19,637 nucleotides of DNA, taken from positions 1-19,637 of the forward strand of contig JAQBVH010000001.1 of assembly GCA_027623615.1 (NCBI GenBank). Reading direction: 5' to 3'. A program made the translations under genes and the position numbers. Positions 7,731-15,068 of the stretch are shown here, one piece after another. The notes under the pieces were generated by a model that was not told the DNA's origin, did no database searches, and was given only the letters and a program-made list of their open reading frames with translations. Source of the stretch: Planctomycetota bacterium (GTDB lineage: Bacteria > Planctomycetota > UBA1135 > GCA-002686595). Numbering within the stretch: the stretch's first letter is position 1; every line of letters starts with the position of its first letter.

Positions 7731-8507
7731 TCACACCACCAGGGCGTCCAGGGTTTGGTTCAGTCCGTCCATCAGCTTGCTGAGCAGCCGACTGAGAGCA
7801 GGACCGAGCATCGGAGCGAAGAGGAACATGGCCACGAGCCCGCCGCTGATGCGCAGGCTGAAGCCGAACTCGAGCACGTTGATCTGGGGCACCGCGCGGG
7901 TCAGGAGACCCAGCACCAGCGAGACCATCATCAGGAGCACGAGGATGGGCGCCGCGAGGGTCAGACCGGCGGCGAACATCTGGACGAACTGGGTCAGCAC
8001 GACGTGGGGCAGCTCGTCGGAGAGGGAGAGCTGCGCCACCGGCGCGCGCTCGTAGGACTCGACCAGGGCGCGCACCAACCAGTGGTGGCCGTCGACCGAC
8101 AGGAGCGCCAGGAAGAAGAACAGCTCGTAGAAGTGAGCGATCAGGGGCACGCGCATGCCGCTGGCCGGATCGACCACGTTGGCCATGTTGAAGACCATCT
8201 CGTGACCGATCAGCTCGCTGCCGACGCGCACGGCCAGGGCCGCCGTGTGGACGCTGAAGGCCAGCACCAGCCCGATCAGGAGCTCGCGCAAGCCCATCAT
8301 GCCCATGGCCAGCACGCCCATGTCCGCGGGCACGGTCGGGAAGCCGGCCAGGGTGTAGAGCAGCGCCCCGAGGATCCCGATCAGGCCGAGCTTGTAGCCG
8401 CTGAAGGTAGACCCCGTGCCCAACAGGGGCGACGCGAGCACCAGAGCGCTGGTACGCACGAGGAAGAGGCCGAACGCCTCGAGGGTTCCCGGCGGCGGCA
8501 AGATCAC
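7731..8507 (-). CDS. fliR: FliR, export gate membrane protein
   Basis: The 258-residue, almost wholly hydrophobic protein matches FliR in length and order of helices. Recognisable stretches include LFLVRTSALVLASPLLG near the N-terminus, MMGLRELLIGLVLAF at about residue 70, the loop ELIGHEMVFNMANVVDP, and PQINVLEFGFSLRISGG near the C-terminus. FliR forms the helical export gate with FliP and FliQ. The start is GTG at 8507 and overlaps the fliQ stop as GTGA. flhB begins one base after its stop. Confidence 0.96.
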   Translation of the reverse strand: MILPPPGTLEAFGLFLVRTSALVLASPLLGTGSTFSGYKLGLIGILGALLYTLAGFPTVPADMGVLAMGMMGLRELLIGLVLAFSVHTAALAVRVGSELIGHEMVFNMANVVDPASGMRVPLIAHFYELFFFLALLSVDGHHWLVRALVESYERAPVAQLSLSDELPHVVLTQFVQMFAAGLTLAAPILVLLMMVSLVLGLLTRAVPQINVLEFGFSLRISGGLVAMFLFAPMLGPALSRLLSKLMDGLNQTLDALVV

Positions 8508-8782
8508 GACAGGCCGAACTCCACCATCTGGGAGAAGACGCGGCGCGTGAAGTCACTGAGCAGCTGCAGCGCAGGAGCGAGCAGGATCAGCGTGGTGAGC
8601 ATCACCGCCATCATCTTGGGGACCAGGGCCATGGTCTGTTCCTGAACGCTGGTCAGCGCCTGGAACAGGGAGACCAGCACCCCGACGACCAGGCCGACGA
8701 GCAGCACTGGTCCGGCCAGGGCGAGCGTGGTCATGAGGAGATCGCGGGCGAGGTCCACGATTCTGAGATCGATCGTCTCCAT
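8504..8782 (-). CDS. fliQ: FliQ, export gate membrane protein
   Basis: The 92-residue protein has the two-helix hairpin of FliQ: LLMTTLALAGPVLLVGLVVG and MAVMLTTLILLAPALQLL, joined by the conserved polar turn LTSVQEQTMALVPKM. Four copies normally surround the FliP/FliR gate. The ATG at 8782 is one base after the fliP stop, with GGAG in the fliP end as ribosome site. It overlaps fliR by 4 nt. Confidence 0.97.
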   Translation of the reverse strand: METIDLRIVDLARDLLMTTLALAGPVLLVGLVVGVLVSLFQALTSVQEQTMALVPKMMAVMLTTLILLAPALQLLSDFTRRVFSQMVEFGLS

Positions 8783-8783
8783 A

Positions 8784-9632
8784 TCAGACTCCGGCGAAGC
8801 TGGTCACCACGGACTGGCAGACCAGGTGCCAGCCGTCGACGAGCACGAACACCAGCACCTTGACTGGCGTCGAGATCATCACGGGCGGCAACATGAACAT
8901 GCCCATGGACAGCAGCACGCTGCTGACCACCAGGTCGATGACCAGGAAGGGCAGGAAGAGCAGGAAGCCCATCTGGAAAGCGGTCTTGAGCTCGGACAGC
9001 ACGAAGGCCGGTACGACCACCCGCAGGGGCAGCTCGCCGGGCTCGGGCAGGTCGGCTTCGGTGTCGGCGGCGAGGATGATCTCCTCCTCGGCGAGCTCCG
9101 CGAACAGGGCCAGCTCGTTCTGGCGCGTGTTGCTGACCAGGAAGGTGGCCATCCGGGACCAGGCGACGTTGCTCGCCTCGGAAGCGGTCAGCTCCTGGGC
9201 CTCGTAGGGCTTGTACGCGTCCTCATAGATGTCCGTTCCCACTGGCCCCATGACGAACAGGGTCAGGAACAGGGCCAGACCGATCAGCACGGGGTTGGGC
9301 GGCAGCTCGTTGACCGAGAGCGCTCGGCGCACGAACGAGAGGACGATGACGATGCGCGTGAAGCTCGTGACGGTGATCAACACCGCCGGCAGGAGCGACA
9401 GGACCGTCAACAGGAGCGCGATCTCGATCGCGCTCGACATGCGGCCGCCGGCCTCGGAGGCCGCGTCCTCGGCGACGCCGCTCAGCGCTTCGATGCTGAA
9501 GGGGATACCGGGGGTCTGGGTGTCCGGCAACTCGACGGCGGGCGCCGAATCCTGAACGACCGCGGCAGACGCCTCGGGAGCGAGGAGCCCGCACAGCGCG
9601 GCCGCGAGAAAGAACCAGAGGATGCGCTTCAA
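8784..9632 (-). CDS. fliP: FliP, export gate membrane protein (TTG start)
   Basis: This 282-residue protein has a cleavable signal peptide (MKRILWFFLAAALCGLL...ASA), as FliP often does. A variable stretch and the family core follow: SLLPAVLITVTSFTRIVIVL, NPVLIGLALFLTLFVMGP, and the C-terminal SMGMFMLPPVMISTP and VLVFVLVDGWHLV. The Met-rich gate loop usually reads GMMML and here has Phe in place of one Met. The chosen start is TTG at 9632, which overlaps the fliO stop as TTGA and has AAGGAG at proper distance; it is the only start that gives a complete signal peptide. It works as a pentamer in the export gate. Confidence 0.96.
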   Translation of the reverse strand: MKRILWFFLAAALCGLLAPEASAAVVQDSAPAVELPDTQTPGIPFSIEALSGVAEDAASEAGGRMSSAIEIALLLTVLSLLPAVLITVTSFTRIVIVLSFVRRALSVNELPPNPVLIGLALFLTLFVMGPVGTDIYEDAYKPYEAQELTASEASNVAWSRMATFLVSNTRQNELALFAELAEEEIILAADTEADLPEPGELPLRVVVPAFVLSELKTAFQMGFLLFLPFLVIDLVVSSVLLSMGMFMLPPVMISTPVKVLVFVLVDGWHLVCQSVVTSFAGV

Positions 9633-10060
9633 CCCACCAGCTCCTTGGTCGGCAGGGGACCCGGCTCTTCACCGCGCCGGCGCAGGGCCAGGCGGGACTT
9701 GGCGACCTCGAGCAGTCGGTCGAAGGGCGCCTCGTCCGCGGCGGCCGTGCTCTCGGCGCCGATCACGGCGTCGAGCTCAGCGACCAGGGACACGTCCTTT
9801 TCCCCGAGGCCGAGGGCGAAGGTGCGGTCGTAGCAACGCACGACGGCGAGCTGGCGCTTGCCGCCGAGGGGCAGCACCTCGACGATCGCGAGTGAGCGCT
9901 TGGCTGCGCGGCCCTTGAGGGAGCCGGACATCATGCGGCGCAGCAGGAAGGCCGCGCCGACGATCGCCGCGAGGAGGAGCCCGACCACCATCAGGTAGCG
10001 CGTCAGGTCGATTCCAGAGGAGCCGAGGCGGGCCGGAACATCGAGTGCGAGGAGGAACAT
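9629..10060 (-). CDS. fliO: FliO, export gate assembly protein
   Basis: The 143-residue product has a short N-terminal segment, one membrane helix (residues of about 20-38, YLMVVGLLLAAIVGAAFLL) ending in RR, and a small cytoplasmic domain with the FliO-type pattern SLAIVEVLPLGGKRQLAVV, then RTFALGLGEKDVSLVAELD. FliO helps FliP assemble. The ATG at 10060 is chosen because longer frames upstream lack support and run through a sigma-54 promoter. That promoter would start transcription about 3 nt before this ATG, so the message may be almost leaderless. It is the first gene of the long operon. The family is poorly conserved, so the call rests on position as well as sequence. Confidence 0.88.
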   Translation of the reverse strand: MFLLALDVPARLGSSGIDLTRYLMVVGLLLAAIVGAAFLLRRMMSGSLKGRAAKRSLAIVEVLPLGGKRQLAVVRCYDRTFALGLGEKDVSLVAELDAVIGAESTAAADEAPFDRLLEVAKSRLALRRRGEEPGPLPTKELVG

Positions 10061-10074
10061 GGCCCTCGCTCTTC

Positions 10075-10089
10075 GCAAGGGATGTGCCA
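10075..10089 (-). promoter_or_regulatory. Sigma-54 promoter of the fliO-flhA-fliA operon
   Basis: On the minus strand the sequence TGGCAC-ATCCC-TTGC matches the -24/-12 consensus at every key base. The GG and GC doublets are separated by exactly 10 nt. The predicted start of transcription is near 10063, about 3 nt before the fliO ATG. Sigma-54 promoters need an enhancer-binding activator; a candidate is encoded at 16117-17481. Confidence 0.85.
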
Positions 10090-10150
10090 AGGCTCGAAAG
10101 TGGCCTGCGCAGCTCCTGGAGCGGGTTGCGGCCCGTGCCCCTGTCGAGAT

Positions 10151-10166
10151 CCACAACAGGGTGTGG
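10151..10166. promoter_or_regulatory. Possible activator-binding palindrome upstream of the sigma-54 site
   Basis: CCACA-ACAGGG-TGTGG is an inverted repeat about 62 bp upstream of the -24 element of the fliO promoter, at a distance where enhancer-binding activators often bind. No clear second copy was found before the other sigma-54 site, so this is only a suggestion. Confidence 0.25.
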
Positions 10167-10245
10167 AGAATGCCAACGCCCCGGCCCGCGAGGTCCTCCG
10201 TATGGTGGACGAGGACCAGGACGGACCGCTACCCCACCTTCGACC

Positions 10246-11301
10246 ATGACCTCAGCGAGCCTGAGATTCCTCGTATTGCTCCTCATCCCCGGGGCCGCCG
10301 CGGGCCAGACCTGCGACTCGTTCGTTGAGGGCTTCGACCTGTTCCAGAACGAAGGTGGATGGGTCTGGAGCGGCACGTTCCAGGCCAGCGTCAGCGCCGG
10401 CGGAGTGCCGACCTGGCACGTCTACAGCGAGCCGCTGCACATGGCGCTGCCGAGCTTCCGGTCGACGCAGCCCGCGCCCCCGTTCACGGGCGACTACCGC
10501 TCGGCGGAGGTCACCTCGCTCGGCCTCGACCTGCAGTCGTTCACCATCGACGCGGCTGCCTGCCTGCGCCCCCTCTCCCTGGTGCTCAGCTCCGACCAGG
10601 GCACGAGCGACCCGAGCGACGACCTGATCGTGACCCAGGTCAGCTCGCAGGCCCTGCCCTGCGCGGATGGGACCTGGCACAGCTTCACCCTCGAGGTGCC
10701 CTCGCGCGAGTCGACCCTCCCGCTCGGTTGGCGGGTGGAGCAGAGCTCGCTGCCCGATGACGACGCGACGTGGAACGCGCTGATCACGGACGTGACCCAC
10801 GTGCGCTGGTCCCTCGGCGACCCGCTCGAGACCGCGGGGCCGACCGACTGGCGCATGGGCGCGGACAACGCGCGCGTGGCCTACGGCGGCGGGCCGACGA
10901 GCTATTGCGTCTCGAAGACGACCAGCGCGGGCTGCAGCCCGGGCCTGACCTGGATCGGGCGCCCGAGCGTGAGCAGCGGCGCGTTCGTCATCCATGCCAA
11001 CCAGATGATCACCGGGCAGGCGGGCCTGTTCTTCTACGGCTTCGCCGCCTCGGGTGCGCCCTTCATGGGCGGGACGCTGTGTGTCGCCGGCCCGCACACG
11101 CGCACCCCGGTCATGCCAGCCCAAGGCGCGGACAAGTGCTCGGGGCGCGTCTTCTGGAACGCTGGCGACGACATCCAGTCGGGTTCGAACGCAGCCCTCG
11201 CGGTCGGTGCGACCGTCTACGCGCAGGCCTGGGGTCGCGATCCACAGGGCACGGCGGGGTCGAGCCTCTCGAACGCGATCCGCTTCACGATCTGCCCTTG
11301 A
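10246..11301 (+). CDS. Secreted protein, beta-sandwich (laminin-B-like) plus Cys-bearing C-terminal domain
   Basis: The 351-residue product starts with a signal peptide (MTSASLRFLVLLLIPGAAAG, cut before QTCDSF). Residues of about 20-210 look like a beta-sandwich of the laminin-B/lectin-like type (GDYRSAEVTSLGLDLQSF, LSLVLSSDQG, ALITDVTHVRWSLGDP, DWRMGADNARV). Residues of about 214-351 form a second domain with spaced Cys (SYCVSKTTSAGC, GLFFYGFAASGAPFMGG, CSGRVFWN, AIRFTICP) that I recall as widespread in secreted planctomycete proteins. It is predicted to be exported to the surface or medium. It lies between two flagellar blocks and is transcribed in the opposite direction to both, so a flagellar role is not implied. 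The ATG at 10246 is preferred because it begins the signal peptide; no strong ribosome site is seen. Confidence 0.85.
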   Translation: MTSASLRFLVLLLIPGAAAGQTCDSFVEGFDLFQNEGGWVWSGTFQASVSAGGVPTWHVYSEPLHMALPSFRSTQPAPPFTGDYRSAEVTSLGLDLQSFTIDAAACLRPLSLVLSSDQGTSDPSDDLIVTQVSSQALPCADGTWHSFTLEVPSRESTLPLGWRVEQSSLPDDDATWNALITDVTHVRWSLGDPLETAGPTDWRMGADNARVAYGGGPTSYCVSKTTSAGCSPGLTWIGRPSVSSGAFVIHANQMITGQAGLFFYGFAASGAPFMGGTLCVAGPHTRTPVMPAQGADKCSGRVFWNAGDDIQSGSNAALAVGATVYAQAWGRDPQGTAGSSLSNAIRFTICP

Positions 11302-11361
11302 GGGCGGGCGACCTTCTGCCAACCGGGCCATTGCGCCAGGAACCGGCGCCGCGGCGCGGGG

Positions 11362-11724
11362 TCACGCGCTCGTGTCGACGCCCGTGCCGGTCACGACCTC
11401 GGTCAGGCCGCGGCGCTGGACCCTCGAGCGTGCTTGGCGGGCCTGCTCGAGGAGCAGGCAGAGCTTGTCCCGGTCGCGCGAGACCGTCGCAGTCAAGACA
11501 GCGTGCAGGCGGGTGAGCTCGTTGAGCTCGTCTGCGAGGGCTGCGCGCTCCTCGCCAGCCTGCGCAAGGAGGGCGCGCAGGTCGCCCAGGTCCTCGAAGC
11601 CCTGGGCGAGGCGTGAGAATGCGCGCCCGACCTCAGGGTCGTCGGGGGCAGCCGCGTCGAGGGCCGAGAGGCACTCGCGCACGGTCGCGCGCAAGGCGCG
11701 CACGCCCTCGAGGACGGCCGGCAC
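11362..11724 (-). CDS. Small helical protein after fliS, FliT/FlgN-like chaperone candidate
   Basis: The 120-residue protein is predicted to be entirely helical and soluble (AGEERAALADELNELTRLHA, SRDRDKLCLLLEQARQARSR) and has no signal or membrane segment. Its size, helical make-up and place directly after fliS match FliT or FlgN-type export chaperones, but sequence identity is too weak to name one. The GTG start at 11724 shares one base with the fliS TAG stop, so translation is likely coupled. It ends convergently to the secreted protein gene, with 60 nt between the two stop codons. Confidence 0.65.
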   Translation of the reverse strand: MPAVLEGVRALRATVRECLSALDAAAPDDPEVGRAFSRLAQGFEDLGDLRALLAQAGEERAALADELNELTRLHAVLTATVSRDRDKLCLLLEQARQARSRVQRRGLTEVVTGTGVDTSA

Positions 11725-12107
11725 TAGGCCGCCTCCTCGAGTTCGATGTGACGCCAGGCGTCGAGCAGGATCCGCAGCACCTGCTGGACTCCAGGCAGCC
11801 GCGAGGCGTCGCGCTCGTAGCCGGATTGGCCGAGCTCGGCCTCGCAGAAGAGGTACAGGCGCTCGAGGTTCTCGGTCACCTCGGGGGCATCGACGGAGTG
11901 GTCGATGGCCAGACGCAGCTCGGTCACGATCGCGTCGGCGCGGCCGACGAAGTGACAGAACTTCGAGTGGGGGTCCTCGGCGTCCTCGCGCAACGCCGCG
12001 TCGAGAAAGCGGAGTGAACCCTCATAGAGGAGTCGCACGATCTGGATCGGCGGCGCGTTCTCGATCGAGGAGTTGCGGTAGACGTCGGCTGCGGCGCGGG
12101 GGTCCAT
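11724..12107 (-). CDS. fliS: FliS, flagellin export chaperone
   Basis: The 127-residue product has the FliS layout: an N-terminal Tyr-bearing segment (ADVYRNSSIENAPP), the signature helix IQIVRLLYEGSLRFLD at about residues 22-37, then helices with HFVGRADAIVTELRLAID and NLERLYLFCEAEL. FliS binds the C-terminal helix of flagellin in the cytoplasm, prevents early polymerisation and hands it to FlhA. The ATG at 12107 is chosen because it gives the usual N-terminus; it lies 19 nt after the fliD stop without a clear ribosome site, consistent with coupling to fliD. Confidence 0.92.
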   Translation of the reverse strand: MDPRAAADVYRNSSIENAPPIQIVRLLYEGSLRFLDAALREDAEDPHSKFCHFVGRADAIVTELRLAIDHSVDAPEVTENLERLYLFCEAELGQSGYERDASRLPGVQQVLRILLDAWRHIELEEAA

Positions 12108-12126
12108 GGTGGCGTGGAGTTGGGGA

Positions 12127-13653
12127 TCAGGCGAAGGCGTTGCTGAGCGCGGCACCCTGTGCGTTGAGTGCAGCCATGAGCTCCTCGAGGCGCGCGAAGC
12201 GCAGCACGAGGTTGCGCTCGAAGCCCTCGAGGCGGCGCTCCATCGTCTCGATCTGACTGTCGAACCGCTTCATCGAGTCGCGGATCGTGTCCTCCTTCAG
12301 ATCGAACAGCGCGTCCAGGACGATGTGGTCGCCGGTGTCGGAGTCGATCGGACCATCGTAGGTCCCGAACATGCGGTCGATCTCGCGCGACAGGGTCGCC
12401 GCCAGACCGGAGTCCGCAGTCGTATCCGTGTAGAACTCCTCGGTGTTCGGCTCGGCGTCGCCGTTGTCGAAGCCGTCCGAGTCGACGAAGAGATCCGCGA
12501 ACAGGTGGATGTTCTCGGCGATCTTCTCGTCGAACCTGGTTTCGTCGATCGAGAGGGTGCCGTCGTTGCCCTGCTTGATGCCCACCAGCGACAGGGTGGA
12601 GTAGCCCTGGGTGTCGTTGGCCACGTCTTCGACGTTCGCGTAGAACAGCGCGCGGTTCAGGGTCGAGCGCACCCGGCTCAGGATCGGGTCACCGAACAGC
12701 TCGCCGGCGGTCCCGGCTTCACCATCCTCCTCGGCCGGCGTGAACGAGGACTGCGTGTTGATGAAGCCCAGCACGTCGTTGTAGGAGCTGATGAAGGCGT
12801 CGATGTTCTCGCGCATCGACTCCTTGTCCGGGTCGATCGAGAAGGTGATCGGCTGCCCCACCTCGGTGGTCGAGAGCAGGTTGATCTCCAGGCCCTCGAA
12901 CACGTCCGACAGGTCGTTGGTCGTGCGCTCGACGGGGAGGTCGTCAACCAGCACCAGCGCGTTGCTACCCACCGTCAGGTTGTTCGCGCTGGTCGGGTCT
13001 CCGTTGGCGTCGGGGGGCGTGTAGGTGAGGCCCAGACCCGGAATGTCGGTCACGATGTTCGCGATGCGGTTGTCCTCGCCGGGCTGACCCGAGGACAGCA
13101 CCAGCCGGTACTTGGGGTTGCCCGCGGTGCCGGCGTTGATCACCTCGGCGTTGACGTCGTCGCCCACCATGTCCTCGATGGCGCTGGCGATCTCGTTGAG
13201 GGAGGACTGGCTCTGGTTGATCGTCAGCGAGTACTGGGTCGTGCCGACCTCGAAGACCAGCTGCTGGCCGTCGGCGGTCGCCAGGTCGGTGGACGGGTCG
13301 ATCACCGCGTCGAAGGCCCAGCGATCGACCGCGGCCAGCTCGAGCACCTCCAACGTGTGCACGCCCGACTGGGCGCCGCCGGTCGCGTTGATCGTGGCCA
13401 CGCTCGGGTCCGAGCTCTGCACGGCCCAGGCATAGAACCCGTCGGTGGTCGCCAGATTGTCCGCCTTGGACTGCAGGTCCTTCAGCTTGGCTCCGAAGTC
13501 TCCCAGCTTGTCGAGCTTCTTCTGCGCGGTCTGCTTCTTCGTCTCCAGGAGCTGGATCGGGATCCGCTCGAGGGCGAGGAGCTGCTTCACGATGGCCTGG
13601 GTGTCCAGACCGCTCGCGAGTCCACTGAAAGAGATGCCGGAGCTGTTGACCAT
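12127..13653 (-). CDS. fliD: FliD, flagellar filament cap (hook-associated protein 2)
   Basis: This 508-residue protein has the FliD N-terminal domain at about residues 6-100 (SFSGLASGLDTQAIVKQLL, KLGDFGAKLKDLQSKADNL) and the FliD C-terminal domain over about 250-490 (FEGLEINLLSTTEVGQPITF, FISSYNDVLGFINTQ, MFGTYDGPIDS). It closes with a heptad helix (MKRFDSQIETMERRLEGFE), as in other caps. The cap sits at the filament tip and folds exported flagellin. The ATG at 13653 has GAGGT upstream and gives the standard start MVNSSGISFSG; the open frame runs further upstream only because of high GC. It is separated from the flagellin gene by a terminator, so it probably has its own promoter. Confidence 0.96.
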   Translation of the reverse strand: MVNSSGISFSGLASGLDTQAIVKQLLALERIPIQLLETKKQTAQKKLDKLGDFGAKLKDLQSKADNLATTDGFYAWAVQSSDPSVATINATGGAQSGVHTLEVLELAAVDRWAFDAVIDPSTDLATADGQQLVFEVGTTQYSLTINQSQSSLNEIASAIEDMVGDDVNAEVINAGTAGNPKYRLVLSSGQPGEDNRIANIVTDIPGLGLTYTPPDANGDPTSANNLTVGSNALVLVDDLPVERTTNDLSDVFEGLEINLLSTTEVGQPITFSIDPDKESMRENIDAFISSYNDVLGFINTQSSFTPAEEDGEAGTAGELFGDPILSRVRSTLNRALFYANVEDVANDTQGYSTLSLVGIKQGNDGTLSIDETRFDEKIAENIHLFADLFVDSDGFDNGDAEPNTEEFYTDTTADSGLAATLSREIDRMFGTYDGPIDSDTGDHIVLDALFDLKEDTIRDSMKRFDSQIETMERRLEGFERNLVLRFARLEELMAALNAQGAALSNAFA

Positions 13654-13672
13654 AATGAGTGACCTCAGCCTG

Positions 13673-13700
13673 TTGTCGGCGACCGCCGGCTCGGGGTGAG
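13673..13700 (-). promoter_or_regulatory. Candidate FliA-type promoter of fliD
   Basis: On the minus strand CTCAC-N15-GCCGACAA resembles the sigma-28 pattern TAAA-N15-GCCGATAA: the -10-like element matches at 7 of 8 positions, but the -35-like element is weak. The expected transcript start is about 13 nt before the fliD ATG, and an upstream terminator makes a promoter here likely. A nearly identical pair with the same spacing precedes the flagellin gene at 15104-15925. Confidence 0.4.
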
Positions 13701-13762
13701 GACTTCTTCCGCTCGGATCGAGCCGATCGCGTGGGACCCCAATAGAAAAGGGTTCCACCCAC

Positions 13763-13797
13763 GAAAACGGAGGCCCCGCCAACCGGCGAAGCCTCCG
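13763..13797 (-). terminator. Intrinsic terminator after the downstream flagellin gene
   Basis: Read on the minus strand, CGGAGGC pairs with GCCTCCG and an inner CGCC pairs with GGCG, giving a strong interrupted stem. It is followed directly by TTTTCG. It lies about 50 nt past the flagellin stop and before fliD, so it should separate the abundant flagellin transcript from the cap operon. Confidence 0.75.
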
Positions 13798-13816
13798 AGA
13801 GTCTCGGGGGAGAGAC

Positions 13817-13839
13817 GTGGGCGGGCGGCGCCCGCCCAC
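13817..13839 (-). repeat. Perfect hairpin just after flagellin stop
   Basis: GTGGGCGGGC and its exact complement GCCCGCCCAC are separated by three bases, 11 nt downstream of the flagellin stop codon. There is no T run after it, so it is not a classic terminator by itself. It may protect the 3' end of flagellin mRNA or act together with the terminator at 13763-13797. Confidence 0.6.
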
Positions 13840-13849
13840 GGGGTCTTTA

Positions 13850-14665
13850 CTATCCGAGCAGCGACAGGGCGAGCTGCGGCTGGGTGTTGGCCTGGGCGAG
13901 GACCGCGGTGGCGGCCTGCTGCAGGATGGAGTTCCGCGTGAGGTCCGCGGTCTCGGAGGCCACGTCCACGTCGCGGATGCGGCTCTCGGCCGCGGACAGG
14001 TTCTCACGCACGTTCAGGATCGACGAGAGCGAGGAGCTGAGGCGGTTCTGGTCCGCGCCCAGCTGACCGCGCGAAGTGTTGATTTCACCGATCGCGGAGT
14101 CGATCTGCTCGAGAGCAGTCGAAGCGTTGGTCACGTCCAGCACGTCCAGGGTGTCGATCGACAGGGCGGTCGACTGGGTGTCGACCGTGCTGACGGTGAT
14201 CGTCTGACCGGAGTCGAGGCCGACCTGAATCGCGACTCCGTTCGAGTTGTCGAGCAGGGAGATGCCGTTGAACTCGGTCTGGGTGGCGATCCGATCGATC
14301 TCGTCGTCCAGAGCCTGGAACTCGGCGTTCAGGGTCTGGCGGTCCTCGGTGTCGAGGGTGCCGTTGGACGACTGCATGGCCAGCTCCCGCATCCGGTTGA
14401 GGATGTTGGAGACCTCGCTCAACGCGCCTTCGGCGGTCTGAGCAAGCGAGATGCCGTCCTGTGCGTTCCGCGCAGCGACGCCGTACGAGCGGATCTGGGA
14501 GCGCATCTTCTCGGAGATGCCCAGGCCGGCCGCGTCGTCAGCTGCGGAGGAGATGCGCAGACCGGAGGAGAGGCGGGCGTAGTTGCCCTGCAGGCGCGAA
14601 GTCACTCCGAAGAGGTTCTTCTGGGCCGTCAGGGAAGCCACGTTAGTGTTGACTCGAAGTCCCAT
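13850..14665 (-). CDS. fliC: Flagellin (downstream paralogue)
   Basis: This 271-residue flagellin contains only the conserved D0/D1 parts: the N-terminal block (MGLRVNTNVASLTAQKNL, SSGLRISSAADDAAGL, EGALSEVSNILNRMRELA) and the C-terminal block (RENLSAAESRIRDVDVASE, then LQQAATAVLAQANTQPQLAL). They are linked by a short middle of about 60 residues, so the surface domains D2/D3 are missing. It is exported through the FlhA/FlhB gate with FliS and polymerises under FliD. The ATG at 14665 has AAGGA about 10 nt upstream. By eye it is about three quarters identical to the flagellin encoded upstream, pointing to tandem duplication. No convincing promoter was identified in the 438 nt before it. Confidence 0.97.
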   Translation of the reverse strand: MGLRVNTNVASLTAQKNLFGVTSRLQGNYARLSSGLRISSAADDAAGLGISEKMRSQIRSYGVAARNAQDGISLAQTAEGALSEVSNILNRMRELAMQSSNGTLDTEDRQTLNAEFQALDDEIDRIATQTEFNGISLLDNSNGVAIQVGLDSGQTITVSTVDTQSTALSIDTLDVLDVTNASTALEQIDSAIGEINTSRGQLGADQNRLSSSLSSILNVRENLSAAESRIRDVDVASETADLTRNSILQQAATAVLAQANTQPQLALSLLG

Positions 14666-14846
14666 TCGGTTCGGTTCCTTGGATGAATTGCGGAAGAAAT
14701 GCGGACTGAGGTGTCTCCAGAGGCCTGGGGGGACGCATCGGTTTCCTCTGCGGACCCGACCCCGTTGTCCGCGACGCGGGGGAGGTCCGAAGCGATGCCC
14801 GACACGGCATCCGGATGGACGGTTGTTCCTCACGCGCGGGTGCTGC

Positions 14847-14906
14847 TCCAGGACGCCACCGGGAGCTCCACCGATGGGCACGGTCGGTGGAAGGTGGCGT
14901 CCTGGA
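14847..14906 (-). repeat. Large hairpin in the flagellin leader region
   Basis: A 14-bp perfect outer arm pair (TCCAGGACGCCACC at 14847-14860 with its complement at 14893-14906) encloses a 7-bp inner pair (CCACCGA at 14868-14874, TCGGTGG at 14884-14890) with a 9-nt loop and a 7/2-nt bulge. It lies 182-241 nt upstream of the flagellin ATG, with no T run. It could be an mRNA leader structure, a processing site or a protein-binding site. Confidence 0.7.
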
Positions 14907-14943
14907 TCCCGCGCCAGCTGACTGGACGGCGCGGGGCTCCCCG

Positions 14944-14965
14944 CCCGGACAGGCACGTGTCCGGG
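14944..14965. repeat. 8-bp inverted repeat
   Basis: CCCGGACA and TGTCCGGG are separated by GGCACG, and partly overlap a second GC-only palindrome (GCGGGG-CT-CCCCGC at 14931-14944). It lies between the flagellin genes next to the large hairpin. Function unknown. Confidence 0.5.
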
Positions 14966-15042
14966 ACCGGTGAGGTTGTTCTGAGATGGAAGAGAGCGGG
15001 AAGGTCGCGGGAGGTTTCGGGCCTCTCCGAGCGCGGGGTAAA

Positions 15043-15068
15043 GGGGGACCGCCTTGCGACGGCCCCCC
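15043..15068 (-). terminator. Probable terminator of the upstream flagellin gene
   Basis: On the minus strand GGGGGGCCGTC and GGCGGTCCCCC pair over 11 positions (two G-U pairs) around a GCAA tetraloop, followed by TTTA. The structure is strong and begins 35 nt after the flagellin stop. The T tract is short, so release may be partial. Confidence 0.6.

Noticed and set aside
8817..8831. Sigma-54-like TGGCAC-N5-CTGC on the minus strand shortly before fliQ
   Set aside because: The bases encode the conserved DGWHLVC stretch of FliP and the -12 box is imperfect, so coding explains it.
13817..13839. Perfect hairpin as the flagellin terminator
   Set aside because: No T run follows it. The hairpin at 13763-13797 with TTTT is the better terminator, so this one was kept only as a repeat.
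14765..14772. TTGTCCGC as the -10 box of a FliA promoter for the downstream flagellin
   Set aside because: It departs from the other two candidates, and the -35 position reads CTTCG. Not enough to call a promoter.
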